This document shows positions 1 through 13,584 of a DNA stretch of 64,000 bases, piece after piece. The DNA comes from Pyronema omphalodes (lineage: Eukaryota > Ascomycota > Pezizomycetes > Pezizales > Pyronemataceae). Location: assembly GCA_024516155.1 (NCBI GenBank), contig JAJJXM010000083.1, forward strand, positions 170,473 to 234,472, in the 5' to 3' direction. A program made the translations under genes and the position numbers. Under the pieces are notes generated by a model. It was not told the origin of the DNA. It worked only from the letters and a program-made list of their open reading frames with translations, and did no database searches. How positions within the stretch are numbered: the stretch's first letter is position 1; every line of letters starts with the position of its first letter.

Positions 1-424
1 TGGGCTTCTGGGCTTCTGGTTTCTGGGCTACTGCTACTGCTACTGCTACTGCTATGTAATGTGAAAATATTGGGATCTTGGGTTTGGTATTGGGACTTTT
101 GGTATTGGGACTTTTGGTATTGGGACTTTGGGACTTTGGGTATGGTGTATGGTGTATTGTATGTTATCATGAGTTGGGGGGTGGGGGGTGCATCGCGGCC
201 GGATTTATTACTGGCGCTGCAAAATGGTGGAGGGAGGAGGGGGGATGTATAGGGGGGGATATGGGATGTATATAGGAATATGGGAATGGTATATGCTGTG
301 TGCTGTATAAATACTACTACTACTACTACTACTACTACTGATGCTTGGATATATGGTTGTGAATATGCATGTGAATATGGCTGTGAAGAAAGGAATTTTT
401 GGTGTTTAATTTTTGTGGTTGTTG

Positions 425-473
<49 letters not shown>

Positions 474-1260
474 GGTATTTGGATTCTGGAAACTGGGGTT
501 TGGAAACTGGGGTTTGGAAACTGGAAACTGGAAGCTTCATTCCTGGGGTCTAGGTATTGATGTAATAACCTGCATAAGGGAAAAATACGAAACTTCAAGA
601 AAACATCACAGTTCACACTCTTCACTTCGATACTGTATACTGTATACTGTATACTGTATAATTGATTTTTTTGGGGGGGGGGAGATAGAACGATGGAAAA
701 GGTATCTATAAACCAGTATGAAAGATTGAATCTACATCATAGCATGCGATGAATTTTAGTAGCGCCGGGGGGGGGGGGGGGGGGTGGTTATTTGACAGGT
801 TTTGGGTCTTGGCCATTGGGTATCTGGTATACAGTATTGCCAAGACAGGATATGGGATGTGGATATTATCAATATTTCAAAGTTTCAAAGTTTCAATGCA
901 TAAGATCAAGAAAACCTTATCCGAAGCCTCCGACGGCATACATACATACGACTTAACTTAACTTGACTTGAATTGGCCGGAGCTCAGACATCAACCAATT
1001 GTGGAGCCTGTATGTAATTAGTAATTACTTGACTGCTGGAATCGTTAAATAATTTTACTACTATGCTATGCACAGGAACAGGAATAAGAACAGAAAGGAT
1101 GAAAAATAGGATGAAAATATAATATCTCCGATAGACTACATGGAGTTGTTGGTTGCTGTCTGAACACTGGACACTGGATACTGAACACTGGACATTGGAC
1201 ATTGATTCCCATTGACGCCCGCTGCGGAGACGGTAATAGAGACTCGCGGTCCCCATGCAT
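1..1260. other. Low-complexity intergenic DNA
   Basis: No gene is supported here. The stretch is a patchwork of short simple repeats: TTGGGAC/TTTGGTA motifs near 70-140, a (TAC)n run at 307-341, a (GA)n run at 428-464, four copies of a GTATACT-like unit near 631-660 and an 18-base poly-G run at 767-784. The open frames here are made of repeat translations (runs of Thr, Arg-Glu or Ser-Leu) and look like artefacts. Confidence 0.7.
428..464. repeat. (GA)n dinucleotide microsatellite
   Basis: An uninterrupted GA run of about 18 units is visible. It explains the Arg-Glu and Ser-Leu runs in the overlapping open frames. Confidence 0.9.
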
Positions 1261-4200
1261 CTGCTTGCTTCCCCTCCAGATTTACTTCTGAAAACTTACT
1301 GACTTGCAGATTTACTAGCTTGCAGACTTACTAGCTTATTAGCTTACTAACTGCTCCACTGCTCCACTGCTCCACTGCTCCACTGCCACGAGATCCTCGT
1401 GTGCTGATACCGATGTCGACAAAATTGACCGATACACCGCATTGAATGATCTGATCCTCTGGCGAAACCGATATGACCCGTAATCCCACGAGGTATTTTA
1501 TGATCGGCGAAGATCCTGATATGAAATGAATCAGTAACCAAAATCTTCTAAGCTAAATTCATCCCAAAGCAAAGACAGCTGTTACAGTTACAAACTTTAC
1601 TGTGCGTAGACCTAGATAGACATATATCTGGTTTGTAACAAATGGGGTTTTTTGGAAAGTTTAGAATTTCCTCTTATGCTATATCATAGTGATGTGCAGA
1701 ATTTGGCTATGGCTATGGCTAGCTAGGCTTTACTGTGGTTTTGTTTATGAGCCTAGACATGGCTAATGGCTGTGGTGTCTTCGGTCTTCGGTCTTCGGTC
1801 TTCGGTCTTCGGCCACTGATGAAATATACCAAGCCCTAAAAAGCCTTCTACGCCTACGTACGTCTCATAGAAATCCCTCCGAACATCAAAGTGCTGAGGT
1901 TCATATAAAAGTCCAGTTCAGTTAAATATGAGCAGAGTGCAAGAGTTCCCTTTGTAAAGGCACGGAACATGAGTATTCCGAGCCCCCGCCGCCGTTTATC
2001 CCCCCCCCCCCCCCCCCCCATATGAGAGATAACTTATCCCCACTTACTTTCACCATCTAAACAGCACCTCATAATTGATAAAGAGGCTGAGCTAATAGTG
2101 CATTTGTTTTGCTGAACCGGCGAATATGATATATATGTAATAGGCTTGTTTATAACAGACGGATACTGTACATCCGAGACTAGAGACACGCCCTTTTCAG
2201 TATGTGCATAAACAATTTGCCTCTCATTCGCCGTACGGGGGTTATCAATAAATACCTACAGATTACATATCCCGTGATAATCTAATTGCTCTTTGCAATC
2301 TTTTAATCAAGAAGTGTGGAAACTAAACCCTTACTTACATCGGTCCCGTGGATCAGTAAAACGATAACGATATATTGTTATAGTGATTGATGAATAGTTC
2401 CCTATGAGCTACATATCTATCAGTTTCCTAGGTTTGTTATACTATATTTGATAGTCTGGAAATCTGTAGAGGTGTAAAGATAGATGCAGATGATGCATAA
2501 TAACGGTCAACCGATGATCAGTCCCTTACATTCCCATCTATATTCAACAACCCATCATCTGTCCTATTAAAATCTCCCCATCAAACACTAAATTCCACGG
2601 AACCTACAGTTCCGAATATCGAAACAATATCAATGCACCACTAGATATCTCACGCCTTACGAAAAACTATCTAGTTTGCATATAAGCGACGAGAGAGAAA
2701 CTTGAAACACGGGACGATGGTGGAACTGCACTTTGTTTACTTTGTGTAACAAGACTCTTGAATAAACCCCCATTAAGCACGGCTGCAATCGAGAGTTCGG
2801 GTTACACGACGTTGATGCATGCTACGTACTTGCAGAGAAGACACGAGAAGCGGAGAAGGGTGAGGCAAAAACAAAAAAAAAAGAAGGCAGTTGTTTCGAA
2901 TTGTTATGCATTCTATTTGTATCCTACATCTGATGGCTGACATCTGTGACATATCAAGGTAGGGCTTTGGGATTGAATAAATATGCAACCTTTCGGAACC
3001 TGGGGCTAAAAAAAAAACATCTACATACCATATTTGATACTTGAGGCTCAAACATAATAAATAAACATCAGCCATCGGATTTCGCACATGCTGGAGCTTG
3101 TAAGAAAGTGAGCTTCACTTCGGGTTTATGCGAAATATGCGTGCTGACTATGAAAAATGCTTTTGAGCTTCCTTTCAAGTAAAGTACACCATTGATAGTT
3201 CTTTCCATTTATTTCGCATGTCACTTTACATACCATACATACCTCTAACGCACGCCATTTGTTGCCCTGTACGGAGTTGAGCGAAGCAGCGTGCGCACAG
3301 AGTCAAGTGCAGAAAACCACAATCCCACAACCTCCACGGTATGTACATAATACGCTACTGAATTTCGTTCGCATGCTCACTCTTCATCCTAACCTAAGAT
3401 CCGAAAAAGCCTTCGGCTACACCTTCACTAATACAAAAAGTGAAGTGCCAAAAAAATTTCACCTCCTCAACTGCCAAAATTTTAGACGAGATACGATAGT
3501 CTCGGTGAGTGTCTCACGCGGAGGTTTATTCAATTCTAAGGCCCGCCTGCCGCCTACGTAAATTTTCATAGCCCCGAAGTGAAGTAAAGTAAAGTAAAGT
3601 GAAGTTTTTTTTATATTACGAAATTTATTAGCTATGGAGTAGTTATACCATTCCATACATAGCCGGATTACAAAAGTCGGCAGAATTAATTCTCCGCCGC
3701 CGATGTCGTCCAAGCTTTACACACCGCTGTTTCGCTGCGCACTCCGGGGGGAAAGAGGGAGGGGTTCGTCAAAGTCTCGCTTAAGACGGCTGTTTACTTC
3801 CTAGTCGTTTCTCTTAGTATTAAATCTAGCTGGGGCTAGCCCGCTTGGTTACGAGAACGAAACTCCTAATTCTAGAATTCCATATGGTAAAGCTATGTAT
3901 CTAGGGTACTGCTACGATAGAATAGGGATGTGAATGGAATAGGGTCCATGCATGTCAACGGTGAAGACAGCTATGGATGGGTAGGATACTTGGAAGGTCT
4001 TCATAACGTTCACCATACCCTTTGCCATGGCTATGCAGCCACAACCGTAATTAATCATGTATGTGTGTTTGCCTCCTTGTCATGATCTTCCCCCATCCTA
4101 CATCAGACCTTCCTTCCTCCCTTGTTATAATTCAATCTGTAAACACCATCAAGTTTTTTCAACCAGCTTCCTTTCTCTATAAGCTAGCACAAGACAATCT

Positions 4201-5050
4201 TCCAGAAGTCTTACAAGTCGTCTTAACTTCCACAATATCCTAACTACCCTCACGTGTATCATAGGACTATCCTAAACCAACCTCATAATCCTCATCCGTC
4301 CTGAACTAGCTCTAATCTATCTGGATCTATATATCACCTGCCCTGGAAAAGCAAAGACTGCTGCTTGAACCTTCCCATTCAGGAATGGAATATTCTGCGG
4401 TAACTGCGCGCGCACGGACATCTTGTTGGAATTGATGCAAGAAAGTGAGATGGTAGGTTGCTAGATGGTTCACCGGTCCTGGGCCGTGCGGCCATGGGGA
4501 AGGGATGATGAGGGTTGTTGGGATGTAATTTCTCCGTTATGCTAGCTAGCTAAAAACTTGAGATGGTTATGACGGGCATTATGTTATGATGTTTACTTAT
4601 CCAGGCTGAACTGGAATCGACTTGTAAAAGGGACCGAAGAAAAAAAAAATTGAAGTTTAATAGGTGTACATAGTTAGATATGGAGTCATGCTATGAGGTC
4701 ATATCGGTATAACTTAACGTAAGGTACAACATACATATTAATCGCGGTGTGTCTGTCGGTCGGTCAACATCTTGAGATCTGACCGTCCTGTCTGAGCAAG
4801 CGGACATCGCGGTAATAGTTAAAGTATCAATTGAGTCATTGATAATCAAAGTTTCAACGTCTCAGACTTTGTCATCTCATATCTTCGGACCCCGAATATC
4901 TCGCTTGTCGGACATCGTTTTCCCAGACTTCTCAAGGGCTCCCAGGGGTCGTTTAACTTCCTGAACTCAGTTTCCGAGATGTCACCGAATTTCGAGATCC
5001 GAGCGTGCGCGGTACACCCAGATGGTTACCGACCGCGTTGTATGTGCTGA
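1261..5050. other. Intergenic, no gene seen
   Basis: No open frame longer than about 100 codons and no recognisable domain were found on either strand. Small repeats are present: a five-copy TCTTCGG heptamer (1778-1812), a 20-base poly-C run (2000-2019) and AGTAAAGTAA-like repeats near 3580-3605. Composition is balanced rather than strongly AT-rich. Confidence 0.6.
1778..1812. repeat. TCTTCGG heptamer repeat, five copies
   Basis: Five perfect head-to-tail copies of TCTTCGG are visible. No gene lies next to it. Confidence 0.85.
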
Positions 5051-6420
5051 CCGCTTCACCGGTGTCGCTATCCTTTGAGCGAGAGTCTCGAGATGTCTCA
5101 ACAACTGCAAGCTACGCGCGTGGCTGAGGTCGGGAGCAACGCTATAACATGTACGTAGTTCTTGTTATTTGAGACTAACTTTTGAAGGTTAAAGAGAGTC
5201 GATCTCATCTGAAGCAAGTTAGCTGCATCTCAAGAGATGAGGCTATCATCTCACGTCTCATCTCGCCTCTCGCTTTCTCTTGCTGTTCAGACGTTGTCTA
5301 ATGTTTCTGTCTTTCGTCTGATTTTTTAGGTCCTTGTCGAGGAGATGGCGATGTCTGTGCGCTCCGGCTTGGATGACGACACGCGTTTTTGGCAGGTAGT
5401 TAACGTTATTTCAAAACTTATTTCGACTTATTTCGCAAACTGCGCTTGACGGTCAGAATGATGAGCAACAGGAATTGATACTCTTGTTAATCCTTTCTTG
5501 GCAAAATACTCTTGGCGATGAGATTAGCATCGCTGATGAGGGATGGGAATAAATAAAATAGATCGTCGTGAGGGTTGCACCCTGTTCAGAAGGGTGATCC
5601 TCCACCTGAACAAACTCCATATCGTCCTCGCCAAGAATATGGACAAAATAGAATGATCTCTCCGAGGTTCGTGTCAACTTAGCTGTGTTCACTTCACCTC
5701 GGCCTTGTCAAAAAATGAGCCAAGACATCAAGAGTCAGACCCCGTCAGAGCATATCGCTGCTGTTGAGACTGGCCTCTAACCGAAATTAAACTGATTTAC
5801 AGCATGAGTAACCGAATCCAACTGCGGCTGCTTCCTCCGTTTTGCACTTTTCCCATTCCCATCTTTGCAGTATTTTACAAGGCATTTCACGCCCGTTATG
5901 CGCCCATGATGAAGATGGGTTAGTACTCTGCTCTCTTTCCTGCCAGACTGTCCGTATCGCCCCGCCACCTGAAGCTCAGAGGTCCGAGGTAGGTTAGATG
6001 AGCAGCAGAAGAAACTGAGATTGGAATAGATCTGTTCATCATCCTGGAGAACCCGCCACATGGCCGGGAATTTCGTGGCTTGCCAATAGTTCTCCAGGAT
6101 GTTACGCAGCGCTCTTTGACATAAATAGAGTTACGGTGGTTATTAATCGTGAATAATCAGCCTTTCTACTTGAAAAAGTCTAAGAGTAATTTTGAGTAAT
6201 GCTCTTTGTACTCTTGGCCTTCTGCTCTCAGGCTCGCTCAGGCTCCTCCAGGCTCGGCACTGTTGGGGTAGCCTTATGAGGCATTGCAAATCGCGGGGGA
6301 CACGCCGTAGGGTGCAAACCTGCTCTAAGATCCCCAGATCAGATCTCCTACATAGAAGTCCTCGTGATGTGGTAAGGCCGTCTGTAGGCTGGGCTTTTGA
6401 GATTTGCTGACACTGGGACG
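5051..6420. other. Intergenic with weak coding-like traces
   Basis: There are short open frames (minus strand 5453-5692 and 5777-6061, plus strand 6192-6410) and splice-like sites around 5151 (GTACGT) and 5328 (TTTTTTAG). Joining the candidate exon from the ATG at 5093 to 5330 runs into a stop after 16 codons. The translations match no family I recognise. The stretch could hold a decayed gene or transposon, but I cannot name one. Confidence 0.35.
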
Positions 6421-9400
6421 TGCAAAGATGTCCAAACGTAACTCTTCCCTGAGCCCAATCATCCCTGAGAATCCCCAGGCTCTAGGATTCACCGTTTCAT
6501 CTCAATGATGTGTGAGTCCGTGACGTTTCGGTTCCAATCGCAATCCATTGAATCCTTGAAAACAACCATAACCCCGTGCCGTGTCGTTGCAACGGGGATA
6601 TCTAGGTTCTATTTTTATTAACTGACCCGCGCAACCGCGAATTGACCCCGAGGTTCGGACACCAAAAACACGGCTCGACTACGGCTTCTTTTTCGGTACA
6701 AGCCTCCGGTGGTTGTTATTATTACGGCATCAGATACGACTGTAGGCGGTGGCGTAGGCATGAGCTCGGGCCGGTTGCACCCGTATCGGATGTTATTCCG
6801 TTTATCTATGGAACATATGGGTCCTTTAGTACCTACAGCTCCGCTCCGATGCCGGTGTGATTGCCGTGCGGGTTTTCCTACAGATAGAGATGATGTGTCT
6901 GTCGATTACTTTGCTCTGCGGGTCCCGAGGCAGCTATGATTGACATGCCTACACCCCTCTAGGGTTCGGACTCCGGGTGAGATAGGAGATTAGTATTTCA
7001 AAAGTTCACCGAGCACAGCTGTAGGAAAATCTCTCCATAGTGGAGTTTAAACACGACTCCGTGGCTACGGACCGTCCTAGAGGCACAGTTGCCTGGTCCG
7101 CGGGTTTTTTGTAGGTTGAAGCGTAGGCGTAGGCGTCATAACTTCATCGACCGCGTCGTCGGAGCAAAGATGAATCCAAACTTAGAGTACACCCGACCCG
7201 GGTGAAGAAAGGGGAATTGCTATTCTGAACAACTGGGCCGGTCTAAAGATACTACTAGGGACACTTAATAGATGTTATCCGGGTTGTGCGTTGTCGTTAT
7301 AGTTGAACGGCGCGTGAACGCTATGATCAGAATTCCTACTCCGTGGTCATGGAAGCGGAGAATGATATTCTAGAATTCCGTACTAACTCTGGCGTTGCTA
7401 CGTCACAGGTACCATTGCACAGCGTAGGCACTAATTATACCCTCCGCGTGTATGGTGGACACTACGGATAATTCTCCACAACCGTCTGGACTCTTCTTCG
7501 ATGACTGATCCAGAATACGGCAAGATACTAACAACTGCCCCACTCTAGAACGTTAACATCCCGGGTACGAAGCTTGAAGTGAAAAGTACGGGTCCGTGAG
7601 GGTGATGGAAGCCTGAGGAGCTACCTGACAATTTCTGATTTCTGCCTCAACCCCGTGTTCTAGAATACGAAGCGTCGAAGATCGAAGCAAAGAACCGGCC
7701 CCTCAAGGTTCTGCTTTAGCCTCAGAAGAATAGTCTCGAAGTATCACGAAGCGTCGAAGCACAAAACCGGGCCCGACGTCGAAGCGTTACGAAGTATCCG
7801 ACGCCGCCGCTCCATCCTCGACGTCGAATCCCAGGATAGTGATCCTCCAGTTCCTTCCAGACTCGCAGCCACGACGTTCCAACGGTCTAACGCTGCCGAA
7901 AAACTAGAATTCTGACAACTCTTCCATTACTACAGAACAACGCCACAGAATTCAATAAGATCTGACAGCCGCCTATTGCTATGCCATATTTAGTCATCTA
8001 GAGTAGCAGTGCCACATAATGGCTTAATCCCATACGCGTCATGGACTGATTCCAACAGCAGCAACTTTTGCCGGGAATTCTACGCGGTGCACATGGGCAC
8101 CACACATATCAGCCATCCTATGTACAAAGCTGCACCAAATGTGTTTAAGCGGCGTAGCTTATGAGCCACATTACTGGATTCAAGGAATATCAAACCTGGT
8201 TTCCGGATATGACTATTGATAAGCGCTGCGCGGCAGCGCAAATTTGGACGACGTCCGGGGATGTCGTGGTGTGTGAAGTATCTGGCGCCTGGAATTCATA
8301 TTATGAAATGTGCCGCCGATAAGCGCCGGGGACATATTTTATCCTTACAGCATACACCCCCACTTGATCACATCATAGCTACTCTAAAATGCCAGCGGCA
8401 GCTTCACCGGAGGTTTCCGGGATGACATACGTACGATTCCCTGTTATTCTTTGGGTTCCTTGTAATTTCTGTGGACGATATGCAACGGTAAGGTGCGTAA
8501 GGAACACATAAGGAACATACGGTTTCTAGAAAGGCGCGCATTACCGCGGCGCGGATGCAGATTTCCACATCCTGGTGTGAAAAAGCTTATTTTCGGTATA
8601 AAAGTATACCATCAGGTATGTGGCCGACATGCTTGATGATGATTTCACCGAGCAGTGTTCCGATGGGTGGTTGGTTTGCAGTTTTGTTTGCACTTTTTGT
8701 TTGATACCTTGGAAACTTATGGATACCTTTACAAGCGTTGATAAAATATTTGCTGGCACGGTATGTAATCGGTATTTACTTGGAGCATAGAGTATTTATG
8801 TCGGAGAAACACCTTAGCTAACCCCCCTCCCCCCTCCTTCAGACAGCCCTACATCTCAGACCCCGCCTCAAACACTCACCCGTCTTCAGTGTGTACCCAC
8901 TCTGGTGGTGGCTGTTTCACGAGATCGGAAAACTCTGACCAGTGTCTGACGGACCATATGAAGGCCAGATGGGATGTACTACCGCCACGGGTGGGGGTTA
9001 AAGTTTGCTAAGATGGCATTATGCGGAATCTTTCGGTGAAACTTTCTAGATGCACATGATATTGCTTTTCAAGTTTTACAGGCGGCAAGCACGCGGCTGT
9101 TGGTAATACGGGTGGAAAGAAAATTTATTTCGGGAACTGGAAGCCGGTTTAGGATACTTTCTGGAAGGTGGCTGCTGAGAGTTTTCGGGATGATAAGGAT
9201 TATAACATCGACTATTAATGAGGTATCACTCGTAAAATTTTCTACGGTCAGCATTCTGCCTACTACCATACCATAAGCGTCTTTGAATTCCGAACTTGCC
9301 AGATTTTAGCTATGATCTACCTATTCTTTCAGACTTATTGTGAAATCATCCATCTAGGTTACTTTTACGCTGGTTGATGTTTCACAACAAAATCTTACTG

Positions 9401-12400
9401 ATCCACAGCTTACACGAACTAAGATTTGGATCACGTCGTGAATACCGAATTCTAACGGTCAATTTAGCGCTCCGATGGACGTGGTATTTGGTCATGATTG
9501 ATAAAAATTTGCAATTTGCTGACTGTAACCCGTGATGAGAAGGTGTTTGTGTCATTGAAAAGGTCGCGAGCTCTAGGCAATACTGTTCCCAAAATCGCTA
9601 CACCCGTCATACGCTTATTCAGCTCCTGATTCCTTCGATATGTGTTCTACTCTAGTTTCTGGGCAGACAAAATAACCGGGAACTTACATATGCAAGAACC
9701 CAAGATCGTATCTAGAATGTGAGACAGCGCTTTTAAACCCCTGTAACCCTGGTAGATTTTATTCCTTGTATGTATGTATGTATCCCCCGCTATTCATAAC
9801 GTGACAACGGTGTGAGAACACCAGAGAAACATGTTTCTCAGAAGGACAAGGAATATTGCATCATGCTCATATATGCTGACGCGAGAATCTTCCATACCAC
9901 AGTCCTCCCTGTACCACACCATTACCTTATGTACGCGAATACATTCGGACCACCCCTCAATTCACGGGGCTGTACGCAGGGCTGGATATTAATCTGCATA
10001 GATATTGATAGGTACATATGATATGAACGGCAAATTCCAGGATTCCACAGTAACCGTCATCATGACTTTATTACCATAACTGATGAACAAACTCCGATGC
10101 ATGCGTGGTACCGCCGATCCCTGGTAACATAGAGTTCCGCTTTGTATTTAAATAGATTGAGGGGCTTGTCCGTTTTGTTTAACGTTGTGTCATATATCAA
10201 AATGGTGGGATGTCTTGGATGCAGAGAGGACTATGCAGGCAAGGCAATTCCATGTTTGACGTTGTGAATGTCTCGCAGCTAGCTGGGGTGGTGTTTAATC
10301 TATTTACTTGAATGTCTGTATATTACGGTTAAAAGGGAAACTTCGCCCAGAATTATGGTTGCCTACATAAAACCCTATTTCAATCGCCCAAGATTATTGC
10401 CAGATATCAATAATTTGTCCTACTCCGGGGGTAGAGTGGATAATTATCAAGTGGGTGTCTCCAAGCAAGCCTAGAAATATTTATACCCACTCATTTCCAA
10501 ATCACATCTGGGTTTTGTGTGGAATGCAGAGTAATTTATGATAGCCTTGTTCGTCATATTAATCTGCAGTCCATAACTGGAAGCCCAATATATGCGCCTG
10601 CGTGGTGATAGGTAGAGCATACATGGAAACACGGCATGCAGCCAAATTGACATACGCACATGAAACAAAGTAGGTATATCACATCACAAAATATATGGTT
10701 GATGCCTTTAGAGTTACTTAAATGGCTGGGACCGAAAGGATGGCCAAAGCATGGTTCGAACGTTTTCCGTAATAATATGGAAACAAATAGAACGCTACCC
10801 CATCTATCGTGCAGCAACGTATGAAATGTCTTAAAAGTCGAAACATATATCTCCCCATCTAGCCTGATCAGCCTCGGTGTTCTCGAAGTACAATGTAATC
10901 CATCCGATATGATGTATGCATCAGCAAAATATTAATTCCGCGTCATGGGAGATCTTAATACTGTAACAGTACCAACTTCCGAAGTACTGGTAGAGCACCG
11001 ATTCCCGCTATTACCCGCGGAACAGCTACGTATCTCAGAACGGAAGTTTCGTCTACCCCATGCAAAGGATCGCAGTCCGGACTATCACAATCTCGATCCT
11101 GTCACTTCGGGTCTGCCTGGAAGGCACGAGAAGTTTCATATACACAAACCAGCCCAATATCACAACATATCGGTTCTAATCTATTGGAAATATGTACATT
11201 GGACATACGCGGCCGCTGTAGGAAGATTATAGAGTAGGCTCAAAACGGCGCCACGTGCGGAAAACGGCCGCATGCCCGCTCCGAATATGTACTTGCCAAC
11301 GTCGAGGTTTACTGAGTATTAACTACCGAAATGCAGAGATTGGCGATCTGGGAGCGAGCGAGGCTTCTCCCGTAGATCCGGCTTATCTTTATAACATCGA
11401 GAATGTAGGTATTTAACTGCGATGTTGAATTTACGGTTTCCTTACGAGAAGCAAGGTCTGACTAGTGGCGGCCTGCGGGCGTAGCCGTACCCGAGTACGA
11501 GCCCAGAGCCTGCCGACACCTCATCACCTCTCCGAGACATAAAGCTGTTAGACCGATGACGAGGCAACCGGAAATATCTTTCTCCGGTGTGAAGTACATA
11601 AGTCAGTAGGAGACCAGCTGTCTAAACAGGCTGAGGGCGCTGAACGCTGTACTTGTACGTAGTCTAGTTGCGCTGAGTACTTGGGATACGTAGCTATATA
11701 CGGGTTATGGTATTACTGGTTGGCTATGCAAGATAACGGAGGATTCCATACCCCCCAGCTACTTATGCAAGAGTTTACCGACTGGGAATTGATGCCAAGC
11801 GGGGTCACCGAAAATAGTGCGCGATATTGTAACTTGCGAAACGCAGTGTCACAACAAGGCTAGAAGTATTCAGACTACTCCGGATGTGAATGGATAGATT
11901 TGTTTATATGGAGATTAAGATGCCGCCGGTCACCGAGGAGGTAAGTGGACCGTTACGTGGCGTCGGTGAGTGATAATGGGTGCTTTGCTTTGAAGATCTG
12001 TGTTGGATGACGTGGGGGCGGTTTGAATTTAGGGTTTAGGGTCGGCGACAAAATGTCTGCATCTACTGCATGTGTAAGCTAGATAACGCGGACCACCTCA
12101 TGAAACCAGACGCTGGCACCTCGGGTTGACAAACGAATAATGTCTTAAGTGAATACACTTTACGGAGCATAATTAAGGTTGGTTGCTTTCGACATCGAGC
12201 AAGAGTTTTCGGTCTTTTCCGCCGCATTAGTGATTATCTATCTAGGATCTTCATTCTTCAACTGGAAAACGCTGTGCTATGGTGTCGCGTTTTTCAGAGC
12301 CACTCCCGTTATCAACCGCCCAGTTCGAAGTAGAATTTACAAGGGTAAAGTAGTTATATTGCAGATAATGAATCCTTGATCGTTCGTTCACTTGTTTAGC

Positions 12401-13140
12401 CATTAAGGGCATCGTAACATGCGCAATCACTCGTGTAGATCCCAACATCATCCGTGCTTCCATGAACCTTGAAACATTCCAGATCTACAGGGATAGATTC
12501 CATCAAACGGGGTTTTTAGAACTAAAGATCTACATTCCAATCATCCATGCTTCTAGAAAAACAAACAGGAAAACGTCACACCTCATACGTCAAACTAAGT
12601 CATCGCTTGCTGACGAGTTAAGCTTTGCCACCTTCGACCTACATACATGAAAACTTGGTCACATTTATGTTTGCAAAGATATACAGGTCATTACCCTAGG
12701 TCGATCCTTATAGAGAAACTCAATTGCCACTTTTGTTATGCGGAGATGTAGCGCCGTTTACCGTCCAAATTTTGGGCTAAAGGACTTCGGAATTATGTTG
12801 AGGCTAGATGGAGGGCAAAAACATCTTAAGGATGCGGGCTGCTGTGGGATGATAGTCAAAAATGAAATTCGCAGCGATAAGCCCAAAGATGATGGATATT
12901 GATGATAGGACGGCTGCGCCCAACTTCAAAGACTATCCGGTATGGTATACCGGGGACGCGGTCATCAATACTACCCCGCAAAATACTCAATAAATCATTC
13001 GCCCATCTGTCACCGGACCATCATCATGGGAGCATTGAACCGACGGGATAGGAACTAATGCATACTAAGAAGGCCAAAGCAGTGCTTTTCCGTGCAGTAA
13101 CGGTGAAATCTAAGCCGAGATGTGAACAGTAGGCTATGGT
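6421..13140. other. Gene desert, no family recognised
   Basis: About 6.7 kb of complex, non-repetitive sequence contains no open frame above about 95 codons. The longest (10945-11232, plus strand, 95 codons) has no recognisable motif. Microsatellites are nearly absent, unlike the rest of the window. A motif resembling CGAAGCGTCGAAG recurs at about 7668-7800. The stretch may be decayed sequence, but I see no terminal repeats or conserved motifs that would prove it. Confidence 0.4.
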
Positions 13141-13148
13141 AACCCGTA

Positions 13149-13584
13149 ATGGCGACAACTAATGCTTCCTTATCCGAAAAACTTCACTGGGACAACGCCA
13201 ACCCAAATACTCGGTACCAAATATCAACGTGCGGCTCTGGATACAAATTCTGCTTTGTGCGCAAGCAAACAGTCTTCTGTACACGCCTCAAGTCTTTGTT
13301 GGCTCCTCGATATTCCAATCGCTCATGGAAGAGAATACGTATCCCGGTTCGCCTTCGAAATAAGCATAATCCCTATAACTCTCGAGGCAGAAAACACAGC
13401 CCACCGTACGCAATCCAGCGCAAATTTTCCATTGGTTTTCGCTATCCGGGAGGGGATCCCGGTCTCGGGAATACTCTACAGAAAAATGTTTCCCTGGCCA
13501 ATAGGCCAGGGGCTCAACAGAAGCCAGTTCATCCCAAAGTATCGTCTGGTGCATGAAGCTGGGGACAATCTAGCTACTATATGA
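13149..13584 (+). other. Overlapping unassigned open frames (135 and 140 codons)
   Basis: Two plus-strand frames overlap almost fully (13149-13556 and 13162-13584), and a third of 88 codons lies opposite on the minus strand (13288-13554). None shows a signal peptide, membrane segment or family motif I recognise. Three simultaneous open frames over 400 bases is unusual for this stop-rich region, but at most one could be real. I do not call a gene. Confidence 0.15.

Noticed and set aside
5093..5395. Spliced gene starting at ATG 5093 with exon 2 at 5330
   Set aside because: GTACGT and TTTTTTAG look like intron borders, but the joined frame meets a stop after 16 codons of exon 2, and no family is recognisable.
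12028..12042. TTTAGGGTTTAGGG as an interstitial telomere
   Set aside because: Only about two units are present, in the middle of complex sequence; too short to support the idea.
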